A stretch of 64,000 bases of DNA from Glandiceps talaboti (taxonomy: Eukaryota; Hemichordata; Enteropneusta; Spengelidae). The stretch's first letter is position 1; each line of letters begins with the position of its first letter. The DNA lies in the NCBI RefSeq assembly GCF_964340395.1, contig NC_135550.1, positions 2,405,501 through 2,469,500 on the forward strand. Reading direction: 5' to 3'. The position numbers and the translations under genes were made by a program. Under the pieces are notes generated by a model that saw only the letters and a program-made list of their open reading frames with translations, did not search any database and was not told the origin of the DNA. Below, piece after piece: positions 22,673-37,369 of the stretch.

Positions 22673-25454
22673 TATACTTCATTGTTTTGTTAGTCAGCAG
22701 AAACAAAATTGCTCAGGCTTAGAAGTTTGACTTGTCTAACACACTAAAATGTTGGTAGAATTTGTAATCTGAAACAATAGACTTTTTAAAAAAAATAAAT
22801 GCAATCACAATGTTATCAACTTGATCTTTTCATGGATGGGGAAAATTTTGAGACTATCAAACAAACTCAATGTTTTTTTTAATTGAATTACTAATATACT
22901 TCAGATGTGAACAGTTTGGTTACAGAAGTGTACATCTGTACAAAAAAAATAGTAAATTTTGTAATTAGAATTCAGCAGAAAAAAAGATTGCCAATGTTAC
23001 TCAGAAAGTATTGCCGTGTGTATTTTGACTTCAATCTGTTCTTGAGATCTTTCACTCTTTTTGTTGCATAGATTTATGTTGGTAAACTCATACCACTGTT
23101 AGCAATCTCCATTGCAATATGAGAGTATTGTGTTGAAGATTACAAAGTTCTTCAAGCCGAAAGGCATCACTCAAGTATCTACTCATTCAGTGCACATTCA
23201 AAGAAGCACTAGTAACTAGATCACAAACTAAGTTTGATCAAATGTACGTTTTGTAGGTAAATATGATCAAATTGTAATGTACTGAAATTATACATGTATT
23301 GGTATGTAATACAATGTACATTACAGCTATAATTCAGGTAGATTCATTTCAATTATATTACAATCCTGCACATTAATGACAATCAAAACATGCATTTCTC
23401 AGTTCTACGCTAAGCAGTATGTGTGCTCTCTAAGCCAATTTGACGTGCCACTGACACATAATTTCTAGTGACACACCAAGATTTGATGTTGTCCTATCTT
23501 GTACTATATGGTGACTCACAAGAAATGCCAGTTTTATCATTTGACTCACAAAAACAAAATTTGGCTATCATTAGAGGGCACACTGATGCCAAGTCTGTAC
23601 AAACTCACTTAATTGCAATAGAAATAACAAGCCACTGCCCAGCTGGTGTTTAGAATTAAAATCACCACTTGACCATATACTACTATGCAAATATGCTGAT
23701 ACGTAATTTAGACTAAGAGTCACATTTTACATTCCTATTGCATTGTAAAACACAGCACAGAACTACAGTTCAAATGTTTTCAACAAACTTTAGTATGTTC
23801 TTAAGCATTTTACAAGCACAGACAAACTTATCTTGTATTAGTAAAGATTAAATAGAATTATCAAACTCTAAAAGAGAATAAGTATTAATATCTTGATGGA
23901 CAGGAAAAGTTCTTTTTAGTTTGTCTAAATACATCATCAATCAATCAAAAGAATTTTTATAGCGCCAAAATCCAATACGACGTAATGATTTTCATTTGCT
24001 TTTTTGGCAGTGAAAAAATATTGCATATAATTTAACTGTACAAAGTACACTCTATACACAGCAGACAACTTTTATTTTAAAATTCCAAAATGGAAAACCT
24101 GAATATTTTATAAAATGTTTTATAAGTTATACAAGATAGAATGATGTTAAACTCTAAGTTGTAAAAATATAAATTATGTGATGTATTCTGTAAGTATTGT
24201 ATTGTTTTAGAGGTATTTTAGAATTGTTGTTATATGTACTAAATGTATATACTTTTTGTAAACTTTATAATCTGAGTGCAAGTTGTACAATGATTTGATG
24301 GCAGTGATAATCTGTTTTATAGTAGGTATGTTCAAATGTTTCCTCAATACTTGTCAGAGGCTGAGTAGAAACATTTCATGCCTGGTGTATACAAGTTTGT
24401 TACATAGATTTTCATATGTGTAGTGGACATTCGTTTAAATGAAACACTAGGTGATATATTTGTACATGTTTGATAGAGCATTCAATTTATATACTTGTAT
24501 ATGTAGGTGTATGTTAAACTCTAAGTTTTAAAATGTATTTCACACCAGTACACAGTCTGCACATATTTTTCATTTGCAAAATTTAAGCTATGCAAGAATG
24601 TTTTCATTTTTATTCTCGCTTTTTTTTAGCATGAAATAAGTCAATGTTTTTTTTATGTTTGTATGTAAATAATGAATAACCACTCCTATCAAAGTTTTCT
24701 AATCAGCAGTTTAAAATACATTCATTGTGTTTTACAGTAAGATGTATATTTTAATGGAAGATGTCATATGACATGCTTGACTGCACAACAAACATACACA
24801 CACTCTGTAATATGAAATGGATCAAACAAAATCAGAGACAAGTTGTATCTTATACATGTCTGGATCCAATAATATATAGTAACTCATTCATAGAGAGCTT
24901 CTGCAGTACTCAACTTTGAGAAGCAGAACTTAATTTGTTCATAAAATGAAAGTAAGTCCTGTTTTCTACTTTTCTGTTTTAAGCATTCAAAAATACAAAT
25001 CAGTACTTTAAATTGTACAGTTATGTCAGCTGGAATGTTGATGTAAAATATAATATATTCATTCTGTTTGAGTGTTTGTAAATGTAATTGTACTGTCTTC
25101 GTTTGGACAACAAAGTTCAGTATTTCAAAGTTTATGCAATAGACACAACCATCTACATCTACTAATAAATGTTGCATTGAATGTACATAACAGTTGATTT
25201 AGAGTTTTTATTTGGGTCTGTATGTAATGAGTAATCACACTGGTATGGCAGTATGTTGTACTTGACATTGTCACAACCTTGACTTACAAATGGATCATTT
25301 GACCACAAGCTTGACTTACAATTGATCATTTACATGTAAATATGCACAATGGTAGCTGGAAGGTAGGATAGAAACTTGCCTAAAACACACAAAATTAGAA
25401 ATAAATAAACAACATCTTGTGTAATAAAAATATACCCTGAGTCAGTCTTAATAT
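22673..25454. other. Intergenic, AT-rich, no gene recognised
   Basis: Near 23938-23990, ATCAATCAATCAAAAGAATT followed by TTTATAGCGCCAAAATCC resembles the 3' tail of a LINE or SINE. The remainder has only short frames without recognisable content. Confidence 0.6.
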
Positions 25455-25768
25455 AACATATATACACCATGTATGGAGTAACACAACAAGGACGGACAGA
25501 CTAATTGGCAGTCATTGTATATACACCATGTATGGAGTAACACAACAAGGATGGACAGACTAATTGGCAGTCATTGTATATACACCATGTATGGAGTAAC
25601 ACAGCAAAGATGGACAGACTAATTGGCAGTCATTGTATATACACCATGTATGGAGTAACACAACAAGGATGGACAGACTAATTGGCAGTCATTGTATATA
25701 CACCATGTATGGAGTAACACAACAAGGATGGACAGCATACTAATTGGCAGTCATTGTATATACACCAG
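25455..25768. repeat. 59-bp minisatellite, about 5 copies
   Basis: Units with ACACCATGTATGGAGTAACA, CAACAAGGATGGACAGACTA and ATTGGCAGTCATTGTATAT. Copies differ by one or two bases. Confidence 0.95.
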
Positions 25769-25872
25769 TAGTTTCTTGTCACTCAAAGTTGTGATAGAAG
25801 ATGATGGACCACCTGTGTAAAAATTAGAAAAAAGGATTTATATTAATTTATTTGTTTGTCTACAGGGCAGGC

Positions 25873-28800
25873 TGAGATTTTTATCATTTGATGTCCACTG
25901 TACATACATACATTTAGTATATGTGTTATCACTAGTTCAATATTTTTATCATTTGATGTCTCCTGTACATACATACATTTAGTATATGTGTTATCACTAG
26001 TTCAATATTTTTATCATTTTGATGTTCCCTGTACATACATACATTTAGTATATGTGTTATCACTAGTTCAATATTTTTATCATTTGATGTCTCCTGTACA
26101 TACATACATTTAGTATATGTGTTATCACTAGTTCAATATTTTTATCATTTTGATGTTCCCTGTACATACATACATTTAGTATATGTGTTATCACTAGTTC
26201 AATATTTTTATCATTTTGATGTTCCCTGTACATACATACATTTAGTATATGTGTTATCACTTGTTCAATATTTTTATCGTTTGATGTCTCCTGTACATAC
26301 ATACATTTAGTATATGTGTTATCACTAGTTCAATATTTTTATCATTTGATGTCCACTGTACATACATACATTTAGTATATGTGTTATCACTAGTTCAATA
26401 TATTTATCATTTGATGTTCCCTGTACATACATACATTTAATATATGTGTTATCACTAGTTCAATATTTTTATCATTTTATGTCTCCTGTACATACATACA
26501 TTTAGTATATGTGTTATCACTAGTTCAATATTTTTATCATTTGATGTTCCCTGTACATACATACATTTAGTATATGTGTTATCACTAGTTCAATATTTTT
26601 ATCATTTTATGTCTCCTGTACATACATACATTTAGTATATGTGTTATCACTAGTTCAATATATTTATCATTTGATGTTCCCTGTACATACATACATTTAG
26701 TATGTGTGTTATCACTAGTTCAATATTTTTATCTTTTGATGTCTCCTGTACATACATACATTTAGTATATGTGTTATCACTAGTTCAATAGTTTTATCAT
26801 TTGATGTCTCCTGTACATACATACATTTAGTATATGTGTTATCACTAGTTCAATAGTTTTATCATTTGATGTCTCCTGTACATACATACATTTAGTATAT
26901 GTGTTATCACTAGTTCAATATTTTTATCATTTGATGTCTCCTGTACATACATACATTTAGTATATGTGTTATCACTAGTTCAATATTTTTATCTTTTGAT
27001 GTCTCCTCTACATACATACATTTACTATTTAGTATATGTGTTATCACGAGTTCAATATATTTATCATTTGATGTCTCCTGTACATACATACATTTAGTAT
27101 ATGTGTTATCACTAGTTCAATATTTTTATCATTTTGATGTTCCCTGTACATACATACATTTAGTATATGTGTTATCACTAGTTCAATATTTTTATCATTT
27201 GATGTCTCCTGTACATACATACATTTAGTATATGTGTTATCACTAGTTCAATATTTTTATCATTTTGATGTTCCCTGTACATACATACATTTAGTATATG
27301 TGTTATCACTAGTTCAATATTTTTATCATTTTGATGTTCCCTGTACATACATACATTTAGTATATGTGTTATCACTTGTTCAATATTTTTATCGTTTGAT
27401 GTCTCCTGTACATACATACATTTAGTATATGTGTTATCACTAGTTCAATATTTTTATCATTTGATGTCCACTGTACATACATACATTTAGTATATGTGTT
27501 ATCACTAGTTCAATATATTTATCATTTGATGTTCCCTGTACATACATACATTTAGTATATGTGTTATCACTAGTTCAATATTTTTATCATTTTATGTCTC
27601 CTGTACATACATACATTTAGTATATGTGTTATCACTAGTTCAATATTTTTATCATTTGATGTTCCCTGTACATACATACATACATTTAGTATATGTGTTA
27701 TCACTAGTTCAATATTTTTATCATTTTATGTCTCCTGTACATACATACATTTAGTATATGTGTTATCACTAGTTCAATATATTTATCATTTGATGTTCCC
27801 TGTACATACATACATTTAGTATGTGTGTTATCACTAGTTCAATATTTTTATCTTTTGATGTCTCCTGTACATACATACATTTAGTATATGTGTTATCACT
27901 AGTTCAATAGTTTTATCATTTGATGTCTCCTGTACATACATACATTTAGTATATGTGTTATCACTAGTTCAATAGTTTTATCATTTGATGTCTCCTGTAC
28001 ATACATACATTTAGTATATGTGTTATCACTAGTTCAATATTTTTATCATTTGATGTCTCCTGTACATACATACATTTAGTATATGTGTTATCACTAGTTC
28101 AATATTTTTATCTTTTGATGTCTCCTCTACATACATACATTTACTATTTAGTATATGTGTTATCACGAGTTCAATATATTTATCATTTGATGTCTCCTGT
28201 ACATACATACATTTAGTATATGTGTTATCACTAGTTCAATATTTTTATCTTTTGATGTCTCCTCTACATACATACATTTACTATTTAGTATATGTGTTAT
28301 CACTAGTTCAATATTTTTATCGTTTGATGTCTCCTCTACATACATACATTTAGTATATGTGTTATCACTAGTTCAATATTTTTATCGTTTGATGTCTCCT
28401 GTACATACATACATTTAGTATATGTGTTATCACTAGTTCAATATTTTTATCGTTTGATGTCTCCTGTACATACATACATTTAGTATATGTGTTATCACTA
28501 GTTCAATATTTTTATCGTTTGATGTCTCCTCTACATACATACATTTAGTATATGTGTTATCACTAGTTCAATATTTTTATCGTTTGATGTCTCCTGTACA
28601 TACATACATTTAGTATATGTGTTATCACTAGTTCAATATTTTTATCGTTTGATGTCTCCTCTACATACATACATTTAGTATATGTGTTATCACTAGTTCA
28701 ATATTTTTATCGTTTGATGTCTCCTGTACATACATACATTTAGTATATGTGTTATCACTAGTTCAATATTTTTATCATTTTGATGTTCCCTGTACATACA

Positions 28801-31800
28801 TACATTTAGTATATGTGTTATAACTAGTTCAATAGTTTTATCATTTTATGTCTCCTGTACATACATACATTTAGTATATGTGTTATCACTAGTTCAATAT
28901 TTTTATCATTTGATGTCCACTGTACATACATACATTTAGTATATGTGTTATAACTAGTTCAATATTTTTATCATTTGATGTCTCCTGTACATACATACAT
29001 TTAGTATATGTGTTATCACTAGTTCAATATTTTTATCATTTTGATGTTCCCTGTACATACATACATTTAGTATATGTGTTATAACTAGTTCAATAGTTTT
29101 ATCATTTGATGTCTCCTGTACATACATACATTTAGTATATGTGTTATCACTAGTTCAATATTTTTATCGTTTGATGTCTCCTGTACATACATACATTTAG
29201 TATATGTGTTATCACTAGTTCAATATTTTTATCATTTTGATGTTCCCTGTACATACATACATTTAGTATATGTGTTATCACTAGTTCAATATTTTTATCA
29301 TTTTATGTCTCCTGTACATACATACATTTAGTATATGTGTTATCACTAGTTCAATATTTTTATCATTTGATGTTCCCTGTACATACATACATTTAGTATA
29401 TGTGTTATCACTAGTTCAATATTTTTATCATTTTATGTCTCCTGTACATACATACATTTAGTATATGTGTTATCACTAGTTCAATATATTTATCATTTGA
29501 TGTTCCCTGTACATACATACATTTAGTATGTGTGTTATCACTAGTTCAATATTTTTATCTTTTGATGTCTCCTGTACATACATACATTTAGTATATGTGT
29601 TATCACTAGTTCAATAGTTTTATCATTTGATGTCTCCTGTACATACATACATTTAGTATATGTGTTATCACTAGTTCAATAGTTTTATCATTTGATGTCT
29701 CCTGTACATACATACATTTAGTATATGTGTTATCACTAGTTCAATAGTTTTATCATTTGATGTCTCCTGTACATACATACATTTAGTATATGTGTTATCA
29801 CTAGTTCAATATTTTTATCATTTGATGTCTCCTGTACATACATACATTTAGTATATGTATTATCACTAGTTCAATATTTTTATCTTTTGATGTCTCCTCT
29901 ACATACATACATTTACTATTTAGTATATGTGTTATCACGAGTTCAATATATTTATCATTTGATGTCTCCTGTACATACATACATTTAGTATATGTGTTAT
30001 CACTAGTTCAATATTTTTATCTTTTGATGTCTCCTCTACATACATACATTTACTATTTAGTATATGTGTTATCACTAGTTCAATATTTTTATCGTTTGAT
30101 GTCTCCTCTACATACATACATTTAGTATATGTGTTATCACTAGTTCAATATTTTTATCGTTTGATGTCTCCTGTACATACATACATTTAGTATATGTGTT
30201 ATCACTAGTTCAATATTTTTATCGTTTGATGTCTCCTGTACATACATACATTTAGTATATGTGTTATCACTAGTTCAATATTTTTATCGTTTGATGTCTC
30301 CTCTACATACATACATTTAGTATATGTGTTATCACTAGTTCAATATTTTTATCGTTTGATGTCTCCTCTACATACATACATTTAGTATATGTGTTATCAC
30401 TAGTTCAATATTTTTATCGTTTGATGTCTCCTGTACATACATACATTTAGTATATGTGTTATCACTAGTTCAATATTTTTATCATTTTGATGTTCCCTGT
30501 ACATACATACATTTAGTATATGTGTTATAACTAGTTCAATAGTTTTATCATTTTATGTCTCCTGTACATACATACATTTAGTATATGTGTTATCACTAGT
30601 TCAATATTTTTATCATTTGATGTCCACTGTACATACATACATTTAGTATATGTGTTATAACTAGTTCAATATTTTTATCATTTGATGTCTCCTGTACATA
30701 CATACATTTAGTATATGTGTTATCACTAGTTCAATATTTTTATCATTTTGATGTTCCCTGTACATACATACATTTAGTATATGTGTTATAACTAGTTCAA
30801 TATTTTTATCATTTGATGTCTCCTGTACATACATACATTTAGTATATGTGTTATCACTAGTTCAATATTTTTATCATTTTGATGTTCCCTGTACATACAT
30901 ACATTTAGTATAAGTGTTATCACTAGTTCAATATTTTTATCGTTTGATGTCTCCTCTACATACATACATTTAGTATAAGTGTTATCACTAGTTCAATATT
31001 TTTATCATTTGATGTCTCCTGTACATACATACATTTAGTATAAGTGTTATCACTAGTTCAATATTTTTATCGTTTGATGTCTCCTGTACATACATACATT
31101 TAGTATATGTGTTATCACTAGTTCAATATTTTTATCATTTTATGTCTCCTGTACATACATACATTTAGTATAAGTGTTATCACTAGTTCAATATTTTTAT
31201 CATTTTATGTCTCCTGTACATACATACATTTAGTATATGTGTTATCACTAGTTCAATATTTTTATCATTTGATATCTCCTGTACATACATACATTTAGTA
31301 TATGTGTTATCACTACATCAGTCTTTTTATCATTTGATGTCTCCTGTACATACATACATTTAGTATATGTGTTATCACTACATCAGTCTTTTTATCATTT
31401 GATGTCTCCTGTACATACATACATTTAGTATATGTGTTATCACTAGTTCAATATTTTTATCGTTTGATGTCTCCTGTACATACATACATTTAGTATATGT
31501 GTTATCACTAGTTCAATATTTTTATCATTTGATATCTCCTGTACATACATACATTTAGTATATGTGTTATCACTAGTTCAATATTTTTATCATTTGATGT
31601 CTCCTGTACATACATACATTTAGTATATGTGTTATCACTAGTTCAATATTTTTATCATTTGATGTCTCCTGTACATACATACATTTAGTATATGTGTTAT
31701 CACTAGTTCAATATATTTACCATTTGATGTTCCCTGTACATACATACATTTAGTATATGTGTTATCACTAGTTCAATATTTTTATCTTTTGATGTCTCCT

Positions 31801-32402
31801 GTACATACATACATTTAGTATATGTGTTATAACTAGTTCAATATTTTTATCTTTTGATGTCTCCTGTACATACATACATTTAGTATATGTGTTATCACTA
31901 CATCAGTCTTTTTATCATTTGATGTCTCCTGTACATACATACATTTAGTATATGTGTTATCACTAGTTCAATATTTTTATCGTTTGATGTCTCCTGTACA
32001 TACATACATTTAGTATATGTGTTATCACTAGTTCAATATTTTTATCATTTGATGTCTCCTGTACATACATACATTTAGTATAAGTGTTATCACTAGTTCA
32101 ATATTTTTATCATTTGATGTCTCCTGTACATAGATACATACATTTAGTATATGTGTTATCACTAGTTCAATATTTTTATCTTTTGATGTCTCCTGTACAT
32201 ACATACATTTAGTATATGTGTTATAACTAGTTCAATATTTTTATCGTTTGATGTCTCCTGTACATACATACATTTAGTATATGTGTTATCACTAGTTCAA
32301 TATTTTTATCGTTTGATGTCTCCTGTACATACATACATTTAGTATATGTGTATCACTAGTTCAATATTTTTATCATTTGATATCTCCTGTACATACATAC
32401 AT
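25873..32402. repeat. 6.5-kb minisatellite of 65-bp units (about 100 copies) with higher-order repeats
   Basis: The unit contains TTAGTATATGTGTTATCACT, AGTTCAATATTTTTATCATT and a TGTACATACATACAT end. Variant types (TCCACTG, TTCCCTG, TCTCCTG, TCTCCTC; ATTTT insertion; TACTATTTAG insertion; TAACTAG; CATCAGTC) recur in the same order at a distance. The block at 26063-26302 reappears at 27178-27417 (shift 1115 bp) and 28163-28345 reappears at 29935-30117 (shift 1772 bp). The array therefore grew by duplication of multi-unit blocks as well as single units. Confidence 0.96.
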
Positions 32403-32735
32403 TTGTCTATTTCTATTGGCATGGTCTTCTTGCTAAGTATATTTGCATACATTTTGAATACTTACTCATTTGTCTATTAATCCATGTTGTTATCTTTGCA
32501 ATATACATTATCATTTGGCTATTGCTATGGGTGTGGTCTTGTTGCTAGGCATATTTACATACATTTTTTGAATGTTTATTCACTTGTCTATTAATCCCTG
32601 TTGTTATCTTTGCAATATATGTGATCATTTGGCTGTTGCTATGGGCATGGTCTTATTGCTAGGCATATTTGCATACACTTTATTAATGTTTGTTCACTTG
32701 TCTAAGAATCCCTGTTGTTATCTTTGTGATATCAG
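32403..32735. repeat. Dispersed ~120-bp repeat units (TTGCTAGGCATATTTGCATAC family)
   Basis: Three tandem degenerate units with TTGCTATGGGCATGGTCTT, GGCATATTTGCATACA and TGTCTATTAATCCCTGTTG. Related units occur at 35850-36130. Confidence 0.8.
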
Positions 32736-33005
32736 GGTTCATACACTTAGAGTAAAAAGAAATTCCAGGGCTTTCTAGGGGGTTTTTTCATCAGTTTTCC
32801 AGGGGTATTCATATTGATTTGGGTCATTTTCCAGGGGTGTTGACCATCAAAACTTATTTTATTGAATGACATCTATAATTCTCTGACAAGGACGGAAAGT
32901 AATTATCAAGGTCTCTCACAATATTTCACAAAACATTTTAAAGCAAGTCAACTCTCTATGCAGTTATTCATTTAAAAAATGTGTGGACATGACAAACTTT
33001 AGTGC
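32736..33005. other. Short stretch with TTCCAGGG repeats
   Basis: AATTCCAGGGCTTTCTAGGG, TTTTCCAGGGGT and again TTTTCCAGGGGT recur within 120 bp, a motif common in interspersed repeats. No gene is seen. Confidence 0.4.
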
Positions 33006-33852
33006 GTGTCACACGATACACTTTTGGGCATAACCATTGATGACCTCCTTAATTGGGAAAAACAGATTAGTTCTTTGACTAGGAAGGTAGCTTCTAAGCT
33101 TTTACATTTCCAACGGATAAAACCATTTTTAACAATGAAAAGTAGATTGACTTTTTATAATTGTTTTATCATACCACATTTTGATTATTGTTAAACCAAT
33201 TATTGCTCTAGTGTTCTTTTAAATCGGATAGAAAGACTGCAAAAACATGTAGCAAGAACTCTGACAGATTCTGCTTATAATACACCGAGTGCACCTCTTT
33301 TAAATCATTTGAAGTGGCTTACTTTTCGCCAAAAAGTTGCTTATAATCAGTCAGTTTTAATGTATAAAGTATTAAATAATTTAGCGCCAGACTATCTAAA
33401 TATATTCAAACTTGTTGAGAGTGTACATAGTTATCGTACGAGATCAACATCTAGGAATGATTTGTACATACCTAAACATTCTACTCAGATTTTTAACAAA
33501 AGTTTTGTTTTTAATGGAGTTAAAATCTGGAATAGTCTCCTGAAGGACCTTAGAACATCTACTAGTTTGAATTCTTTTAAAATGAAATGTAAATCTCACT
33601 TTTTATATCAAATGTAATTGTTCTGTTGTGCTACCCTCGTGTGTCAGTCATTATTATTATTTTTATTTTTTTATTATTTAATTTACCTACTTCTTAATTT
33701 GTCATCATTTATTTTTCTGTATATGTTAATGTAAATGTTGTAAATTTCCCGTACTTGACATTGTGTTAGAAGAGCCTTTGGCTCAACAATTTATTGAGTT
33801 AAAATAAAGTCAAACAAACAAACAAACAAACAAACAAACAAAAAAAAAAAAA
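33006..33852 (+). mobile_element. 5'-truncated LINE, reverse transcriptase C-terminus and 3' UTR
   Basis: The frame from 33006 gives LGITIDDLLNWEKQISSLTR...FDYC, then a TAA stop at 33192-33194 interrupts it. The same frame continues with LLNRIERLQKHVARTLTD...LKWLTFRQKVAYNQSVLMYK...GVKIWNSLLKDLRTSTSLNSF to a stop at 33617. This is the usual post-polymerase region of CR1/L2/Jockey-like proteins. A 3' UTR with TTGAGTTAAAATAAAGTC and a CAAA-type tail ends at about 33852. It is a different family from the 2593 element, which has an ATT-type tail. Only one in-frame stop, so it is fairly recent. Confidence 0.88.
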
Positions 33853-33859
33853 ATCATCA

Positions 33860-34620
33860 TAGCCATTAGATTAATATTGTTCATTTTCAATCAGCCAAAT
33901 GGAAAAGTCATTATCCACAAACTTTAAAGATTGAAAATATTTATTTGTTTGTCTATATATTTCTCTTCATCTCTGCTTTGTTGTCTTATTATTTTAGTAC
34001 TATCAGTCAATACTGTGATACTAGACTTTATCTCCATCAAAATATTGACTATCATGTTCACTCACTAGTGCATTTTTTTAAGTGCTAAGATATGAATTTA
34101 CATTGTATGTCCCAATAAGCTTAACCCTACCAACATTAGCTCAACGAATTCATCACAATCTTTCAAACTACATTTCTTTCAGCAATACATTGATCTAGTG
34201 TAATGTTTGCCTAGTTTTATTGCATCAGTTTTCCTGCACATTGAATTTGACTCAGTCGTGTACACCACCGTTTCCACTCTGAGATGAACAGAGAGACTTC
34301 TGTTTTACCACTAAGTAGTAGTTTCGGCTGTAGCATTGATCGTGTAATATTTGAGTCATAGGATTCATCAGTCTAATTTAGATATATCCGGTAAAACAAA
34401 CAAAGAAATAAAGTTTGTCCCTCAATATTAAACGATTTGATCTGAATATATTCAAAAAGCCACCTAAAGCGCATTTTTTTCCAAAGAAACACGTCATGTT
34501 ACAAAACGAAATTACAGGCTATGAATACGTTCATCACTTTCATCGCAAATGTTTATGTATGGCACTACGTGTTACCAAAAGTCGTGATTTCTCGATTCAA
34601 GATGATTTAGGAATGTTATT
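33860..34620. other. Intergenic, nothing recognised
   Basis: Only short frames with unremarkable composition. Confidence 0.5.
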
Positions 34621-34624
34621 GTAC

Positions 34625-34830
34625 TAAGAAACATAAACAAGCAACCTATCGGTTAGAATAGCTTCACTGTGTTGGTTTTTTTGGGTATTTTTGTAAAGTG
34701 CAGAACTGGTTCTCTTGTTCAGCTCTTTCACTATGTAGTTACGTTTTAGCAAAGAACACATTTCACACAGAAAGTTGGTAAATATTGTACTTTTACATAG
34801 TAACAATTTTACAAAATTTCTATTTTTACC
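34625..34830. repeat. Dispersed repeat, copy 1 (partner at 39405-39650)
   Basis: Shares with 39405-39650, in the same orientation, the blocks ACCTATCGGT(T/C)AGAATAGCT, GTTCAG...TCTTCACTATG(T/C)AGTT and ACACAGAA...GTTGGTAA...ATTGTACTTTTA. Boundaries are approximate. Confidence 0.65.
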
Positions 34831-36650
34831 CATAATTTGCATATTAATAACCCAGTCAACTTGTCTTGAACAAACTTACATCTGCTCATCCCAAGACACA
34901 AACACAACAAATTTCAACTCAATTGGCTCAGTGGTTTTGGAGAACATTTTTGAAGCATTTTTACCAACAACTCTATTTTTAGAGCTAATTTGCATATTAA
35001 TGAATCAGTCAATTTGTCTTGAACAAACAGGAACAAACTTATCTACTCTTCCCAAAACATCTAAACAACAAATTTCAACTCAATTGACCCAGTAGTTTTG
35101 TAGAAGATTTTTGAAACACTTTTAGCCAAAATTATATTTTTAAGACCTAATTTGCATGACAATGACCCAATCAATTTGTCTTCAACAAACTTATATATGC
35201 TCATCAAATGACATCTACACACAAAATTTCAGGTTAATTGACCATGCAGTTTTGACGAACGGATGACAGAGAATCAACCTAAAAATGGAACACAGTGAAT
35301 AAAGAATACAGAAACACATTGTCAAAGATTTCAAGATTCAAAAATTGAATTCTCAACAAAAAATCAACTTACATAAGTTAAAACTTCACAGCCCATGTAT
35401 GCCTATGTATATAATTTAGTATATAACATTTACATGCCACGTTAAAGAGGTCGTATTAACATGTTATTTGATGCCATATTTGATATTTTTGGATGTATGC
35501 ATCACTGTGAACACATTATAAATAGAGAACACAAATCACAGACCCTACAAAAAGTATAGACAAATGGACAGAATATTATGGCTACGCACAGTTCTTTATT
35601 GTAAGTGCTGTTTAAATCTCTAAGTGTGGGGAGGTCTGTGATAATTTGAATATGACCCATCATAGGCAAAACGTATTGACAATTTCATATGCCCCATGTC
35701 TATTTCATGATGTGGAGATCTCGTCCTGGGCAGCTTAGAAACAACGTACTATTAGTATCATTATCTAACCACGTGATTATAGTTACTTATTGATACATGA
35801 GACCTTGAGACAAGCAATGTGAAACGTGCACAGTTAGAAAGGGCTTGGGCTTGGGTTGTTGCTAGGCATATTTGCATACATTTTTTTGAATGTTTATTCA
35901 TTTGTCTTTCTATTCCTGTTGTTATCTTTGCAATATACATGATTATTTGGCTGTTGCTATTCAAATTTACATACAATTTTTGAACGTTTATTCAATTGTC
36001 TATTAATCCCTGTTGTAATCTTTGCAAAATACATGACCGTTTGGGTGTTGCTATGGGAGTGGTCATGGTTGCTAGGGATATTTGCATGCATTTTTTTTCA
36101 AATGTTTACTCATTTGCCTACAAGATGATGTTGTTATTTGACCAGAATATACTGGCATTTGGTTGTTGCTAAGGGCGTGGTCATGGTTGCTAAGGCCAAT
36201 TGTGTCAAAATATTTTGAAGAAAATCTGCAGAATAACACTTTCAGAAACATCTCACCAAGTTTCAGTCTCACTGACCAAGTACTTTTTGTGATATAAATT
36301 TTTGACTAAAATTAACGTTTTTACACTAATTTGCATATTACTGATGCAATTACTGATGCGACCATTATAGGCTTAATATTTCTTCATCTATACACCCACA
36401 GATGTATCCCTATTAAATTTCAGCCCAATCTGCTAAGTAGTTTTGGAATTATAGGTTTTTGACCAAAATGACACCTTGTTAGCCCTAATTTGCATATTAC
36501 TAAGGGAATCATGTCATGAACAAATCTTAATTTACTCACCACTAAGAATGTACCCACTAAATTTCATGCCAATCTGTACAGTACTTTTGGAGTTTAAGTT
36601 TTTTGACCAAAAATCACATATTTTGACCAAAAACCCACATATCTGATGCA
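34831..36650. repeat. Cluster of dispersed degenerate units (AATTTGCATATTA family)
   Basis: Units of about 125 bp repeat CTAATTTGCATATTAATGA, CAATTTGTCTTGAACAAAC and AATTTCAACTCAATTG. From about 35850 they pass into units with GGCATATTTGCATACAT and GTTGCTAAGG. Inside, 35400-35760 shows nothing I can name. The right part is an inverted relative of 15780-16480. Confidence 0.75.
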
Positions 36651-36747
36651 ATCATTTTCACTTGAACAATTTCCCAACTAGACACCAAAAGTAACATGAC
36701 CACAAAATATCAAAGCAATTGGTCCAGTGGTTTTTGACTTTTAGTCG

Positions 36748-36750
<3 letters not shown>

Positions 36751-36802
<52 letters not shown>
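36751..36802. repeat. CA microsatellite, about 26 copies
   Basis: Perfect AC run. Confidence 0.97.
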
Positions 36803-36803
<1 letters not shown>

Positions 36804-36872
36804 GGGCAATCCTTATAGCACTACTGAACCTCAGTTTGACCAAAAAGACACATTATAGTCCTAATTTGCATA

Positions 36873-37350
36873 TTACAAAGTTTATCTCCTACAAACCTGC
36901 ATCTTACCAAATAAGTCAGTTTATCTCCTACAAACCTGCACCTTACCAAATAAGTCACAGTTTATCTCCTACAAACCTGCATCTTACCAAATAAGTCAGT
37001 TTATCTCCTACAAACCTGCACCTTACCAAATAAGTCACAGTTTATCTCCTACAAACCTGCATCTTACCAAATAAGTCAGTTTATCTCCTACAAACCTGCA
37101 CCTTACCAAATAAGTCACAGTTTATCTCCTACAAACCTGCATCTTACCAAATAAGTCAGTTTATCTCCTACAAACCTGCACCTTACCAAATAAGTCACAG
37201 TTTATCTCCTACAAACCTGCATCTTACCAAATAAGTCAGTTTATCTCCTAAAAACCTGCACCTTACCAAATAAGTCACAGTTTATCTCCTACAAACCTGC
37301 ATCTTACCAAATAATTCATAGTTTATCTCCTACAAACCTGCATCTTACCA
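36873..37350. repeat. Dimeric minisatellite, alternating 39- and 41-bp units (about 12 copies)
   Basis: Units carry AGTTTATCTCCTACAAACCT then GCATCTTACCAAATAAGTC (39 bp) or GCACCTTACCAAATAAGTCAC (41 bp). The two types alternate strictly, giving an 80-bp higher-order unit. The array ends just beyond the 3' end of the KATNBL1-like gene. Confidence 0.95.
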
Positions 37351-37369
37351 TTAAATGTATTGAATTTAT

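Noticed and set aside
35530-35655. Short inverted match ATCACAGACC / GGTCTGTGAT
   Set aside because: Only about ten bases pair; too little to call a MITE.
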